The position numbers and the translations under genes are program-made. The notes under the pieces were generated by a model. That model searched no databases and was not told the DNA's origin. It saw only the letters and a program-made list of their open reading frames with translations. Shown piece after piece: positions 27,687 to 36,650 of a DNA stretch of 64,000 nucleotides. Positions within the stretch are counted from its first letter, which is position 1; each line of letters starts with the position of its first letter. Source of the DNA: Rhizobium mesoamericanum STM3625 (lineage in GTDB: Bacteria; Pseudomonadota; Alphaproteobacteria; Rhizobiales; Rhizobiaceae); contig NZ_HF536772.1 of assembly GCF_000312665.1 (NCBI RefSeq), positions 1,825,875 through 1,889,874 on the forward strand, in the 5' to 3' direction.

Positions 27687-27713
27687 AAAGCCCGCCACTG
27701 GGCTCGGCTTTAT
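27687..27713. terminator. Terminator-like hairpin between Rrf2 gene and betA
   Basis: AAAGCC (27687-27692) pairs with GGCTTT (27706-27711), with an inner GCC/GGC. It lies between convergent genes and could serve both, although the T-run is short. Confidence 0.5.
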
Positions 27714-27732
27714 CTGATGGCGATTGGCAGTC

Positions 27733-29385
27733 CTACCGATCGCTCACTTCCCAGCGCGGATTGATCCACGGCTCCTGGTTGGAGCGCGGCAGCGGTTGTT
27801 TGCCAAGTATATGGTCGGCCGCCTTCTCGCCGGTCATGATCGACGGGCCGTTGAGGTTGCCGTAAGTGACATGCGGGAAGATCGACGAGTCGGCGACGCG
27901 CAACCCATCGACGCCAATGACACGCGTTTCGGGATCGACGACGGCCATCGGGTCGGTCTTTGCGCCCATCTTACATGTGCCGCAGGGGTGATAGGCACTT
28001 TCCAGGTGCTCGCGCAGGAATTCGTCGATTTGTTCGTCGGTCTGCACGTTCTCGCCTGGCTGGATCTCAGGTCCGCGATAATGGTCGAAGGCCTTTTGTC
28101 CGAAGATCTCGCGGGTGAGCCGCACGCAATGGCGGAATTTCTCCCAGTCCTCCGGATGGCTCATATAGTTGAAGCGAATGACCGGGTCGGCCTTCGGGTC
28201 CGAGGAAGCCAGCGTAACATTGCCGCGCGACTTCGATAGATTGTAGCCGACATGTACCTGGAAGCCGTGACTTTTTGCCGCCGCCTTGCCGTCATAGCTG
28301 ATCGCGACCGGCAGGAAATGGTACTGGATGTCAGGCTGCTTGATGCCAGGCGCCGAGCGCAGGAAGGCGCAGGCCTCGAACTGGTTCGAGGTACCGAGCC
28401 CCGATTTGGTGAACATCCATTGCGCGCCCGCGACCCCCTGCCAGAACCAGGGAAGCCAGGAATAGAGCGAAACAGGCTTGGTGCTGACCTGCTGGAAATA
28501 GAATTCCATGTGGTCCTGCAGATTGGCGCCGACGCCCGGCCGGTTCGCCTTGACCTCGATGCCCATGTCCTGCAGATGCGCGCCGGGGCCGATGCCCGAC
28601 AGCATGAGGAGCTTCGGGGAATTGAAGGACGAAGCCGAGACGATCACCTCGCGGTTCGCCTTGACGACCTCGACCTTGCCGCCGCGCTCGATCTCGACAC
28701 CGGTAGCCCGGCCGTCCTCGATCACCACTTTGTGGGCGTGGCCGTAGACGACCTCCACATTCGGCCGCTTCAGAGCCGGTTTTAGATAGGCGTTGGCTGC
28801 CGACCAGCGGCGGCCGCCGAAAATTGTCTGCTCCATCAGCCCGAAGCCTTCCTGCTTCGAGCCGTTGTAGTCCTCCGTCGCCTCGAACCCCGCCTGCTTA
28901 CCGGCCTCGATGAACGCGCGGAACAGCGGGTTGCGGAAGACACCGCGCTGGACGTGCAGCGGCCCGTCGGTGCCGCGCCAGCCTTCCTCGCCGCCGTGGC
29001 TGTGTTCCATCCGCTTGAAGTAGGGTAGCACGTCGGCATAGGCCCAGCCCTGTGCGCCGAGTTCCTCCCAGCGGTTGTAGTCCTCGGCGTGACCGCGCAC
29101 ATAGACCATGCCGTTGATCGAGGAGGAGCCGCCGATCACCTTGCCGCGCGGTGCGGTGATGCGCCGGTTGTTGAGGTTCGGCTCGGGCTCAGAGAGATAG
29201 CCCCAATTGTAGCGCTTCATGCTCATCGGCCAGGCAAGGGCCGCCGGCATCTGAATGAACGGCCCGAAATCGGAACCGCCCGCCTCGATGACAATGACGG
29301 TATTCTTGCCGTTTTCCGACAGACGGTAGGCAAGGGCGGAGCCCGCTGAGCCGGAGCCGATGATGACGAAATCTGCCTGCTGCAT
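27733..29385 (-). CDS. betA: Choline dehydrogenase BetA
   Basis: A 550-residue GMC oxidoreductase. The FAD-binding motif is [19 protein letters not shown] at the N-terminus, followed by the GMC signature region [19 protein letters not shown]. The catalytic C-terminal histidine segment is [12 protein letters not shown] with a terminal [10 protein letters not shown]. It oxidises choline to betaine aldehyde at the membrane. It is last in betI-betB-betA and separated from betB by 208 bases that contain a palindromic repeat. Confidence 0.96.
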   Translation of the reverse strand: MQQADFVIIGSGSAGSALAYRLSENGKNTVIVIEAGGSDFGPFIQMPAALAWPMSMKRYNWGYLSEPEPNLNNRRITAPRGKVIGGSSSINGMVYVRGHAEDYNRWEELGAQGWAYADVLPYFKRMEHSHGGEEGWRGTDGPLHVQRGVFRNPLFRAFIEAGKQAGFEATEDYNGSKQEGFGLMEQTIFGGRRWSAANAYLKPALKRPNVEVVYGHAHKVVIEDGRATGVEIERGGKVEVVKANREVIVSASSFNSPKLLMLSGIGPGAHLQDMGIEVKANRPGVGANLQDHMEFYFQQVSTKPVSLYSWLPWFWQGVAGAQWMFTKSGLGTSNQFEACAFLRSAPGIKQPDIQYHFLPVAISYDGKAAAKSHGFQVHVGYNLSKSRGNVTLASSDPKADPVIRFNYMSHPEDWEKFRHCVRLTREIFGQKAFDHYRGPEIQPGENVQTDEQIDEFLREHLESAYHPCGTCKMGAKTDPMAVVDPETRVIGVDGLRVADSSIFPHVTYGNLNGPSIMTGEKAADHILGKQPLPRSNQEPWINPRWEVSDR

Positions 29386-29423
29386 GCTACTTCCTCTAGT
29401 GTTTTATCGTCCCGCGCCGCCTT

Positions 29424-29473
29424 GAGCCGCCTCGTGATTCGAGACCGCCCCTCGGGCCTCCTCACCATGAGCC
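29424..29473. repeat. Rhizobial palindromic intergenic repeat (RIME-like)
   Basis: A ~50-base imperfect palindrome between betA and betB. On minus it reads from GGCTCATGGTGAGGAGG through an inner GGCCC-GA-GGGGC to CGAATCACGAGGCGGCTC. This arrangement is that of the short GC-rich palindromic elements scattered through rhizobial intergenic regions, recognised from memory. It may act on mRNA stability within the operon. Only one copy is visible in this window. Confidence 0.6.
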
Positions 29474-29593
29474 GGATTGATGTCTCCCACTGCTTCCGGT
29501 TCTCCTGCTTTCGCCTTCGAAGCCGAGCCTTCCTGCCCGCCCCCTGAAGCGCGGCGAAGCGACCTTCGAAAGGGCGAGGGCAGGCCGCACCAC

Positions 29594-31063
29594 TCAATAC
29601 GGCGCAACGACCGACCCCATGCCGACGTAAACAGTCTTGAGCTCCGAATAGTGCTCCAGCGCCGCCAGCGAATTCTCGCGTCCGAAACCGGATTGCTTGG
29701 AGCCGCCGAACGGTATTTCGACAGGGCAAAGATTGTAGGTGTTAATCCACAGCGTGCCGGCCTCGAGCTGGTCGACGACGCGATGGGCGCGCGTCAGATC
29801 CGCGGTAAAGACCCCGGCGGAGAGGCCGAATTCCGTAGCGTTGCCGCGGGCGATCACCTCGGCCTCGTCATCGAAATCGAGCACGCACATCACCGGCCCG
29901 AAGATCTCTTCGCGGGCGATCGTCATCTCGTCGGTGACGTCCGCAAACACCGTCGGCTGCACATAGTAGCCCTCGCCGGAAACGTTGTTCGGGATGCCGC
30001 CGCCGGTGACGAGCGTCGCGCCCTCCGCCTTGCCCTTCTCGATATATGAGAGAACCTTATCGCGCTGCGCCCAGGACACCATCGGCCCGAGCTGCGTCGC
30101 CTCGTCCATCGGGTCGCCGATGGCGATCGCCTCGGTGCGGGCCTTCAGCCGCTTCAGGAATTCCGCCTTGATCTTCCGCTGCACGAAGACACGGGTGCCG
30201 TTCGAGCAGACTTGGCCCGTCGAATAGAAATTGCCGAGCATCGCGCCGCCGACGGCGCTGTCGATATCGGCGTCATCGAAGACGATCAACGGCGACTTGC
30301 CGCCGAGCTCCATGGTGACATGCTTGAGGCTGCCGGCAGCCGCCGCGGCGACCTTACGCCCGGTCGGCACCGAGCCGGTCAGCGAAACCTTGGCGACGTC
30401 GGGGTGGTTGACGAGTAGCGGGCCGGTCTCGCGATCGCCCTGGATGACGTTATAGAGCCCCTTCGGCAGGCCCGCTTGGTGAAGGATTTCGGCAATGGCA
30501 AGCGCGCCGAGTGGCGTGTTTTCCGATGGCTTGAAGACCATGGCGTTGCCGGCGGCGAGCGCCGGTGCACCCTTCCAGCAGGCGATCTGCTGCGGGTAGT
30601 TCCATGCGCCGATGCCGACGCAGACGCCGAGTGGCACGCGCTTCGTGTAGGCGAAATCGCCACCAAGCGGGATGTAGGCGCCGTTGAGGCCGGCAGCGGC
30701 GATGCCGCCGAAGAACTCGAAGCTGTCGGCGCCGGATGTCGGATCGGCGACGATCGTTTCCTGGATCGGCTTGCCGGTATCCAGCGTCTCGAGTTCGGAT
30801 AGCTCGCGATTGCGCTCACGCATGATGTCGGCCGCCCGCTTCAGGATGCGGCCACGAGCGGTCGGGCTCATCGCGGACCATTCCGGCTGGGCACGCTTGG
30901 CGGCCGCGATCGCCTTTTCGACGATGGCGGGCGTTGCTGCGTGCAACCGGGCGATCACCTCTCCGGTCGCCGGATAGATGCTTTCGATGACGCTACCGGC
31001 TTCATCCTCGACATACTCGCCGTCGATGAAATGGGAGGCTTTCGGCTGGGCTTTGAGGATCAT
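29594..31063 (-). CDS. betB: Betaine aldehyde dehydrogenase BetB
   Basis: A 489-residue NAD-dependent aldehyde dehydrogenase making glycine betaine. The catalytic Glu is in [15 protein letters not shown] and the catalytic Cys in [12 protein letters not shown]. The substrate-channel and cofactor motifs ([30 protein letters not shown]) are intact. Its start overlaps the end of betI by 4 bases. Glycine betaine serves as an osmoprotectant and a carbon and nitrogen source in rhizobia. Confidence 0.96.
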   Translation of the reverse strand: MILKAQPKASHFIDGEYVEDEAGSVIESIYPATGEVIARLHAATPAIVEKAIAAAKRAQPEWSAMSPTARGRILKRAADIMRERNRELSELETLDTGKPIQETIVADPTSGADSFEFFGGIAAAGLNGAYIPLGGDFAYTKRVPLGVCVGIGAWNYPQQIACWKGAPALAAGNAMVFKPSENTPLGALAIAEILHQAGLPKGLYNVIQGDRETGPLLVNHPDVAKVSLTGSVPTGRKVAAAAAGSLKHVTMELGGKSPLIVFDDADIDSAVGGAMLGNFYSTGQVCSNGTRVFVQRKIKAEFLKRLKARTEAIAIGDPMDEATQLGPMVSWAQRDKVLSYIEKGKAEGATLVTGGGIPNNVSGEGYYVQPTVFADVTDEMTIAREEIFGPVMCVLDFDDEAEVIARGNATEFGLSAGVFTADLTRAHRVVDQLEAGTLWINTYNLCPVEIPFGGSKQSGFGRENSLAALEHYSELKTVYVGMGSVVAPY

Positions 31064-31659
31064 TGGATCTGTCCTTTCGCAAGGGCGGCAAGCTGTGAAT
31101 TGATGTAGTCTTCCGTAAGCGCGATCGATGCCTCGATGCTGACGGGCGCAGACCTCAGACTTTGGCGGATGTAGAGCCCGTCGATCATCGCAGCCGCGCC
31201 CTCAGCGATGCGTTCTGCGGCATCGTGAGGGCAGAGCGCTTTCAGGTTGGCGATCAGGTTCGACCGCAGACGGCGGGCATAGATGACAAGAAAGCGTCGG
31301 GTTTCCTCGGAACGCTGCGCCTCGGCATAGAAAGCAAGCCAGGCGGCGATCGTCGCCGGGGCGAACTGGTCGGCCTGGAAGCTGACGCGGATGACGGCGG
31401 ACAATTTCTCGCGCGGCGCATCCGCCGTCTTCAGCGCCGTCACCGCGTCGTCGCGGAGCTGCTTTAGAAGAGAGCGGACGGACTCGATCAAAAGCTGCTC
31501 CTTGCTGCCGAAATAATGATGCGCCAGTGCCGGCGATACACCGGCCTGCCGAGCAATTTCCGACATGGTCACCGTCAGCGAGCCTTGGTCCCCGATCACG
31601 CGCAACGCGGCATCGACGAGCGCCTTACGGCGAACAGGCTCCATTCCGACTTTGGGCAT
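31060..31659 (-). CDS. betI: Choline-responsive repressor BetI
   Basis: A 199-residue TetR-family regulator with the helix-turn-helix in [29 protein letters not shown] and a BetI-type N-terminus ([24 protein letters not shown]). It represses the bet genes until choline is present. It leads the betI-betB-betA operon, and a matching operator lies 37 bases upstream of its start. Unlike Sinorhizobium meliloti, there is no betC between betI and betB. Confidence 0.94.
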   Translation of the reverse strand: MPKVGMEPVRRKALVDAALRVIGDQGSLTVTMSEIARQAGVSPALAHHYFGSKEQLLIESVRSLLKQLRDDAVTALKTADAPREKLSAVIRVSFQADQFAPATIAAWLAFYAEAQRSEETRRFLVIYARRLRSNLIANLKALCPHDAAERIAEGAAAMIDGLYIRQSLRSAPVSIEASIALTEDYINSQLAALAKGQIQ

Positions 31660-31695
31660 CGCATCACCCCCTTGAAGATGACATCCAATATAATT

Positions 31696-31715
31696 TTGAT
31701 TGACTGATCAATCAA
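31696..31715. promoter_or_regulatory. BetI operator
   Basis: A perfect inverted repeat with 8-base arms, TTGATTGA-CTGA-TCAATCAA, just upstream of betI. Known BetI operators have ATTGATTGxxx-type arms around a central spacer, so this fits autoregulation of betIBA. Confidence 0.8.
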
Positions 31716-31800
31716 CAAAAATCTGAGGCGGGCGCGATGGAGCAACCTCTTCCAATTCTGCGTTTTTGAGACATATTCCCTACCAACCAGGAGGTGTGCC

Positions 31801-32349
31801 ATGGCAGATATGTCTGATCGACTGAGCTTTTCATCTCTCCAATCGAAATGGGGTTGGTTCGCCTTGCTTGGCGTACTGCTCATCGTCTGCGGCCTAATCG
31901 CATTGGCAAACGTCGCGCTCGCGACCGTTGTGTCCGTCTACTATGTCGGAATACTCATGTTGATCGGCGGCATCGTCTACTTGGTTCACGCGTTTCAGGT
32001 GAGAACCTGGGGACAGGTGTTGGTTTGGGCTCTGAGCGGCGTCCTCTATATATTGGCCGGCTTCTTTGCCTTCGAGAACCCACTCCTGGCATCGGCGGTG
32101 TTGACGCTGTTTCTTGCCGTCGCCTTGCTGATCGCGGGCGTGTTCCGTACCTGGGTCGGCTGGCGCATGCGCCCGGTCAGAGGGTGGGGCTGGGTTCTTG
32201 CCAGCGGGATCATCACCGCGCTGGCCGGCGTTGTGATTGCCACTGGATGGCCCGTCAACAGCCTCTGGATCCTAGGGCTTTTCCTCGCTTGCGATCTTCT
32301 AGTTCAGGGCTGGTCGATGCTCGCCTTTGGTCTGGCTGTCCGTCGCTGA
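31801..32349 (+). CDS. HdeD-family (DUF308) membrane protein
   Basis: A 182-residue integral membrane protein with six short hydrophobic segments arranged as three DUF308 repeats (for example WGWFALLGVLLIVCGLIALA, ALSGVLYILAGFFAFE, and SLWILGLFLACDLLVQGWSM). It starts after CCAGGAGG. HdeD proteins are linked to acid resistance in enterobacteria; the role in rhizobia is unknown. The 183 bases to the next gene hold nothing recognisable beyond its ribosome-binding site. Confidence 0.88.
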   Translation: MADMSDRLSFSSLQSKWGWFALLGVLLIVCGLIALANVALATVVSVYYVGILMLIGGIVYLVHAFQVRTWGQVLVWALSGVLYILAGFFAFENPLLASAVLTLFLAVALLIAGVFRTWVGWRMRPVRGWGWVLASGIITALAGVVIATGWPVNSLWILGLFLACDLLVQGWSMLAFGLAVRR

Positions 32350-32532
32350 GTTGTACTCACAATTCACAGGCTCACATCACGGACTGTTTCTTTTTTGACA
32401 ACTATGTGATGGAGAGCTAAAATTTGAATGCGAAGAGGCAGCCGAGGCGGCGGCGCGCATCGGTAATGCCGTGGACGGGTCAACCGTCCCCCGATCGGGC
32501 CTACGTGCCCACGAGGGAAAGGGAGGAATCTC

Positions 32533-32775
32533 ATGCCGATGGTCACCGTATCTATTTCACCATTACAGGCTGCGGATATCCGGGCCGCTGTTGACAACGG
32601 CACCTACGCTTCAAGCAGCGAAGTCGTGCGCGAAGCTCTGCGTATGTGGGACGCCGCCCGCAAACTTGGCGGGGACCGCGATGAAATGTTAAATCCGGAT
32701 TGCACCCCAGGTGGTGGCAAATGCGTCGCCGAGATGTTCGCCGATCACGAGGCCGAACATCGGCGTAGAGCTTGA
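32533..32775 (+). CDS. ParD-like antitoxin, no toxin partner visible
   Basis: An 80-residue ribbon-helix-helix protein (VTVSISPLQAADIRAAVDNG, YASSSEVVREALRMWD) of the ParD/CopG family, preceded by a GGGAGG site. In ParDE modules the toxin follows immediately, but here the next gene starts 143 bases later and encodes an unrelated c-di-GMP protein, and no ParE frame is present. The C-terminus (from about CTPGGGKCVAEM) departs from typical ParD tails, which bind toxin. So it is probably an orphan antitoxin or a repurposed regulator. Confidence 0.72.
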   Translation: MPMVTVSISPLQAADIRAAVDNGTYASSSEVVREALRMWDAARKLGGDRDEMLNPDCTPGGGKCVAEMFADHEAEHRRRA

Positions 32776-32789
32776 CCAAGCTGTTGATT

Positions 32790-32806
32790 GATCGAAAAAT
32801 TCGATC
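32790..32806. promoter_or_regulatory. Perfect inverted repeat upstream of the EAL/GGDEF gene
   Basis: GATCGAA and TTCGATC arms separated by AAA, located 15 bases after the parD-like stop and 112 bases before the EAL-CBS-GGDEF gene. It could be an operator; a terminator role is unlikely because no T-run follows. Confidence 0.4.
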
Positions 32807-32917
32807 GACTGACTGAGTGAGAAGGTTTTCATAAAAGTTTCACATTCGGGAAAGGGTTCGTTGATCCTTCTCCGCCAGTGTCCGCGCGCAAAACAACAAG
32901 ACACAGTGGAGATTGGC

Positions 32918-34723
32918 ATGTCTTTGGCGGCCACCGTCGATCCGGCGCTTGTTCGTCGTTACGCAAGCGATCAGATTGTGAACCTTGCAAAGCTTGTCGT
33001 CGAGAACGCGTTTCAGCCCATTGTGGAAGCAGGTACGGGAGTGGCGTTCGGCTATGAATCGCTGATGCGCGGGCAGGAGCGCATCGGTTTCGGTACCCCC
33101 GCAGAGATTCTGGATGAGGCGCACAAAAACCACCAGTTGCTGCAACTGGAGCAGATGGTGGCAAGCAGGGCGCTAGCGAAGTTCGCCACGCTCGCGCATT
33201 TCTCAAGTTCGACGCTGTTCCTCAATCTCGATGTCCGGCTGATCCCGCATGGCGAGCGGCTGGTGGAGGGTCTGCTACAGCATTTAAAGCTTGCCAATAT
33301 TCCCCCGTCGTCCATCTGCTTCGAATTCTCCGAGCGCTTCGACAATACCAGCGTGCCGGAGTTTGCGGCGCTTGTATCACTGCTGCGCAAAGCCGGCTTC
33401 AAACTGGCGATTGACGATTTCGGTGTTGGTCACGGCGAAATCAAACTGCTTTGCGATCACCCGGTCGACTACCTGAAGATCGACCGGCATTTCATCGCCG
33501 ACATCGACAGCAACCCACGCAAGCGCCACCTGCTGAAGAACATCGTCCACATCGCGCATGTGCTCGGCACCCGGGTCATCGCGGAGGGGATCGAGACCGA
33601 GGCGGAGTTCATCGCCTGCCGCGAGTTCGGCGTCGATCTCGTCCAGGGCTGGTTCATCTCCCGCCCGACGACCCACATCACAGAATTGCAGCCCGCGTTT
33701 CCGCACCTGCTGGATCTCGGCAAGAGCAAGCGCATCCCGCAATCCCTGGATGAGATCCTGATCCGCAAGCAGATCGAGATGCTGCCGACGGTCTACGAGA
33801 ACGACACGATCGACAGCGTCTTCGAGCTTTTCCGCCGCAATCCGCAGCAGGCGTTTTTCCCGGTCCTGAACGCGAACGGTGAGCCCCGCGGCATCCTGCA
33901 CGAGCGGCATTTGAAGGAATACATCTACCAGCCCTTCGGTCGCGATCTCCTGAAGAACAAGGTCTACGAGCGAACGATCTCTCACTTCGTCGAGATGGCG
34001 CCGATCGTCGGCCTGGATTCCGATACCGAGCAGCTGATGGCGATCTTCGCCAACATGGAAGGCTCGAACTGCCTGCTCTTGACCGATAACATGCGCTACG
34101 CGGGCGTCGTCTCGGCCGCCTCGCTCATCAAGGTCATGAACGAAAAGAAGCTGAAGACGGCGCAGGACCAGAACCCGCTGACTGGGCTGCCGGGCAACCG
34201 GGCGATCCGCGACTTCATGCGCGAGTCGAGCCTTGATGGCGACGAGAAGCGCCACTTTTGCTACTGCGACTTCGACAACTTCAAGCCGTTCAACGATGCT
34301 TACGGCTTTCACCTCGGCGACCACGCCATTTCGCTCTTCGCTGCGTTGATGCGCCGCTATTTTTTCGCCGAGCGTCATTTCCTGGGGCATGTCGGCGGCG
34401 ACGACTTCTTCATTGGCGTGCGCGGTTGGACCAAGGAGGAACTGACCGAAATCCTGGATCGCCTGATTAGCGATTTTCACGGCGATGTGCTCGACCTCTA
34501 TTCCGATGCGGATCGTGCCGCCGGCCGCATTCGGGGCCATGACCGCGCCGGCGTCGAGGCGCTATTCCCGCTGATGCGCTGCTCGATCGGCGTGCTTGAA
34601 CTGCCGGAAGGTCTCGTCATCGACGACATCAATCGCGTCAGCGCCGAAATCGCCCATATCAAGGCGGAAGCCAAGGAAAGCGAGGAAGGGCTCGTTTTCC
34701 ACCTCCTGGGCGAGACCAATTGA
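32918..34723 (+). CDS. EAL-CBS-GGDEF c-di-GMP signalling protein
   Basis: A 601-residue cytoplasmic protein with reversed domain order. The EAL domain is residues ~20-260. Its signature is ESLMR instead of EALxR, but the catalytic residues remain in FLNLDVR, FEFSER, AIDDFGVGHG, YLKIDR, AEGIETEAEF and QGWF. A CBS pair covers ~285-420. The GGDEF domain (~430-600) has GGDDF in place of GGDEF and no RxxD inhibitory site in front. This suggests an active phosphodiesterase with an inactive or nucleotide-sensing cyclase domain. Start 32918 follows GGAGATTGGC; a start at 32861 is less likely. Confidence 0.88.
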   Translation: MSLAATVDPALVRRYASDQIVNLAKLVVENAFQPIVEAGTGVAFGYESLMRGQERIGFGTPAEILDEAHKNHQLLQLEQMVASRALAKFATLAHFSSSTLFLNLDVRLIPHGERLVEGLLQHLKLANIPPSSICFEFSERFDNTSVPEFAALVSLLRKAGFKLAIDDFGVGHGEIKLLCDHPVDYLKIDRHFIADIDSNPRKRHLLKNIVHIAHVLGTRVIAEGIETEAEFIACREFGVDLVQGWFISRPTTHITELQPAFPHLLDLGKSKRIPQSLDEILIRKQIEMLPTVYENDTIDSVFELFRRNPQQAFFPVLNANGEPRGILHERHLKEYIYQPFGRDLLKNKVYERTISHFVEMAPIVGLDSDTEQLMAIFANMEGSNCLLLTDNMRYAGVVSAASLIKVMNEKKLKTAQDQNPLTGLPGNRAIRDFMRESSLDGDEKRHFCYCDFDNFKPFNDAYGFHLGDHAISLFAALMRRYFFAERHFLGHVGGDDFFIGVRGWTKEELTEILDRLISDFHGDVLDLYSDADRAAGRIRGHDRAGVEALFPLMRCSIGVLELPEGLVIDDINRVSAEIAHIKAEAKESEEGLVFHLLGETN

Positions 34724-34801
34724 CGCCACCCGCTGTTCCTGCCTTCTCAACTCCGTAGCGCTGGACTATCTGACATGCTTTCGGAACGAGGAGACCGGAT
34801 C

Positions 34802-35797
34802 ATGTCTTTGCCCAAACAAATGCGCTTCATCGACCTGCCGAGCTTTGGCGCGCCGGAGGTGATGCGGATTGCCACCGGACCGTTGCCGATACCGGGGGAG
34901 GGCCAGCTCCTTGTTCGCACTGCGGCGATCGGCGTCAACCGGCCCGACGTCGCACAGCGTCAAGGAACTTATCCCCCGCCAAAGGACGCAAGCCCGGTTC
35001 TCGGCCTCGAAATGGCAGGAGAGATCGTCGCCATCGGCCCGGGCATCAGGGATTTTGCCGTTGGCGACAAAGTGTGCGGGCTGACCAATGGCGGCGCCTA
35101 TGCCGAATATTGCCTGCTGCCCAGCGGCCAGGCTCTGCGCTTTCCAAAGGACTATGACGCCGTCAAAGCTGCGGCACTTCCGGAAAACTACTTCACCGTC
35201 TGGGCGAACATGTTCCAGATGGCCGGGCTGACCGAAGGCGAGAAGGTTCTCGTCCATGGCGGCTCGAGCGGCATAGGAACGACAGCCATCCAGCTTGCGC
35301 GAGCCTTCGGCGCCGAGGTCTACGCGACGGCCGGTTCGCAGGAAAAATGCGATGCCTGCATCAAGCTCGGCGCGAAGCGGGCAATCAACTACAAAACGGA
35401 GGATTTTGCGGAAGTCCTCAAGGCCGAAACGGGTCATGGTGTTGATGTCATCCTCGACATGATCGGTGCCGCTTATTTCGAGCGGAACGTGGCATCACTG
35501 GCGAAAGACGGCTGCCTGTCGATCATCGCCTTTCTCGGCGGGGCCGTCGCGGAGAAGGTCAATCTGGCACCGATCATGGTCAAACGGCTGACGATCACCG
35601 GCTCGACGCTGCGCCCACGCACTGCCGAGGAGAAGCGCGCGATCCGCGACGATCTTCTTTCCCAGGTCTGGCCGCTTCTCGATGAAGGCAAGCTTGCGCC
35701 TGTCATCGATACCGTCGTGTCTTTCGAGGATGTTGCCGAGGCGCATCGGCTGATGGAAACGAGCGGCCACGTCGGCAAGATCATGCTTCGGCTCTAG
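34802..35797 (+). CDS. NAD(P)H-quinone oxidoreductase, PIG3-like medium-chain reductase
   Basis: A 331-residue zinc-independent MDR protein starting at 34802 after GAGGAGACC. The N-terminal GroES-like part includes [17 protein letters not shown], diagnostic of the PIG3/quinone-oxidoreductase subgroup. The Rossmann motif is [23 protein letters not shown] and the C-terminus [10 protein letters not shown]. It reduces quinones or alkenals with NADPH. A short hairpin at its stop codon may end the transcript. Confidence 0.9.
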   Translation: MSLPKQMRFIDLPSFGAPEVMRIATGPLPIPGEGQLLVRTAAIGVNRPDVAQRQGTYPPPKDASPVLGLEMAGEIVAIGPGIRDFAVGDKVCGLTNGGAYAEYCLLPSGQALRFPKDYDAVKAAALPENYFTVWANMFQMAGLTEGEKVLVHGGSSGIGTTAIQLARAFGAEVYATAGSQEKCDACIKLGAKRAINYKTEDFAEVLKAETGHGVDVILDMIGAAYFERNVASLAKDGCLSIIAFLGGAVAEKVNLAPIMVKRLTITGSTLRPRTAEEKRAIRDDLLSQVWPLLDEGKLAPVIDTVVSFEDVAEAHRLMETSGHVGKIMLRL

Positions 35798-35816
35798 AGG
35801 CCCTGAAGGGCTCTAG
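35794..35816 (+). terminator. Terminator-like hairpin at the quinone oxidoreductase stop
   Basis: CTAGAG-G-CCC pairs with GGG-CTCTAG around a TGAA tetraloop (9 pairs with a single bulge), overlapping the stop codon. There is no T-run. Confidence 0.45.
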
Positions 35817-35819
35817 TCC

Positions 35820-36561
35820 GGCTGCCGGATCGGGGAGATCGCTCAAGGAACAGCAGAAGGCCAACTGAAGCAAGGCGATGACGGCGGCAGCAGTGCTGTG
35901 CCCGAATAGGCAGGGCCGGCCGCGAAGATCGACGCACTGATGCCGTTGGCGATGAACGTGTTAACCGAAAACCGCGAGCTGCCCAGCTCCGGGCGATCGG
36001 CAATCAGGTCCTGCGGGTAGGTGTCGGCACGCTGAGGATGGCTGAAGCGCCGCAGGCGTTGTTCAGCACGAGGGCACAGATCTGAAAGGGCGCCGAGGCA
36101 AAGCTCAGGAATGTCAGACAGAGACAATAGATCAGCGCTCCCAGGGCAAGAACATGCACGCTTGCGCAAGCGGCGCTGCAGCGTGCCCCACATCGGCATG
36201 AACGGCATTTCAGGAAGGCGACGAGGGCGGCCATGAAACCGACATCGCCCGCAAAGCAGACACTCTCAAGCGATACCGCGAAGAAGTGGATGCGGCTGAC
36301 GTTCAGTCGCGAGTGAGGCAGCTCGCCGCCGTTCGCACGCGGGAAGGCTAAATGGCCGACAGCTGGTAGATGGCGGACGGTTCCTGCTGCTCGTCGAAAA
36401 CCGTCGCCCGATCTGCGCAACGGCAACTGTTTGCGCCGGCTTCTGCCGCGCGCAGCTTGAGGCCTTTCGAGCCATTCTCGGCGCCAAAGTGGAGCGCGAG
36501 GAGCACCCACTGCTTGGCGCCCGCCGCTGTGCCTATCGTATCGCGCCACTCTAACCTTCAT
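35820..36561 (-). pseudogene. Degraded MFS sugar-efflux transporter (Set family)
   Basis: Two minus-strand frames together reconstruct the C-terminal third of a SetA/SetB-type transporter. One frame gives CFAGDVGFMAALVAFL and LALGALIYCLCLTFLSFAS. The other supplies EMPFMPMWGTLQRRLRKR and, later, YPQDLIADRPELGSSRFSVN with IANGISASIFAAG. The first set resembles the Set segment with GFLMGTAAGLEIP and the conserved loop, and the last resembles WFQDLMPGRAGAATTLFTN-ISTGVILAG. At least two frameshifts are needed, and the N-terminal half is missing or unrecognisable between 36330 and 36561. The similarity is remembered, not searched. It fills most of the 853-base gap before the asparaginase gene. Confidence 0.6.
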
Positions 36562-36650
36562 TACCGCGCCGCAGGTGCCAAAAAGACAATTGCATTATCA
36601 ACGCGACTCGTTATGCGTGACGCATCTGCGCAAACGATCAGGATCACGCT

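Noticed and set aside
33377..34540. 387-codon minus-strand frame across the EAL-CBS-GGDEF gene
   Set aside because: Shadow of a well-supported plus-strand gene with conserved domains.
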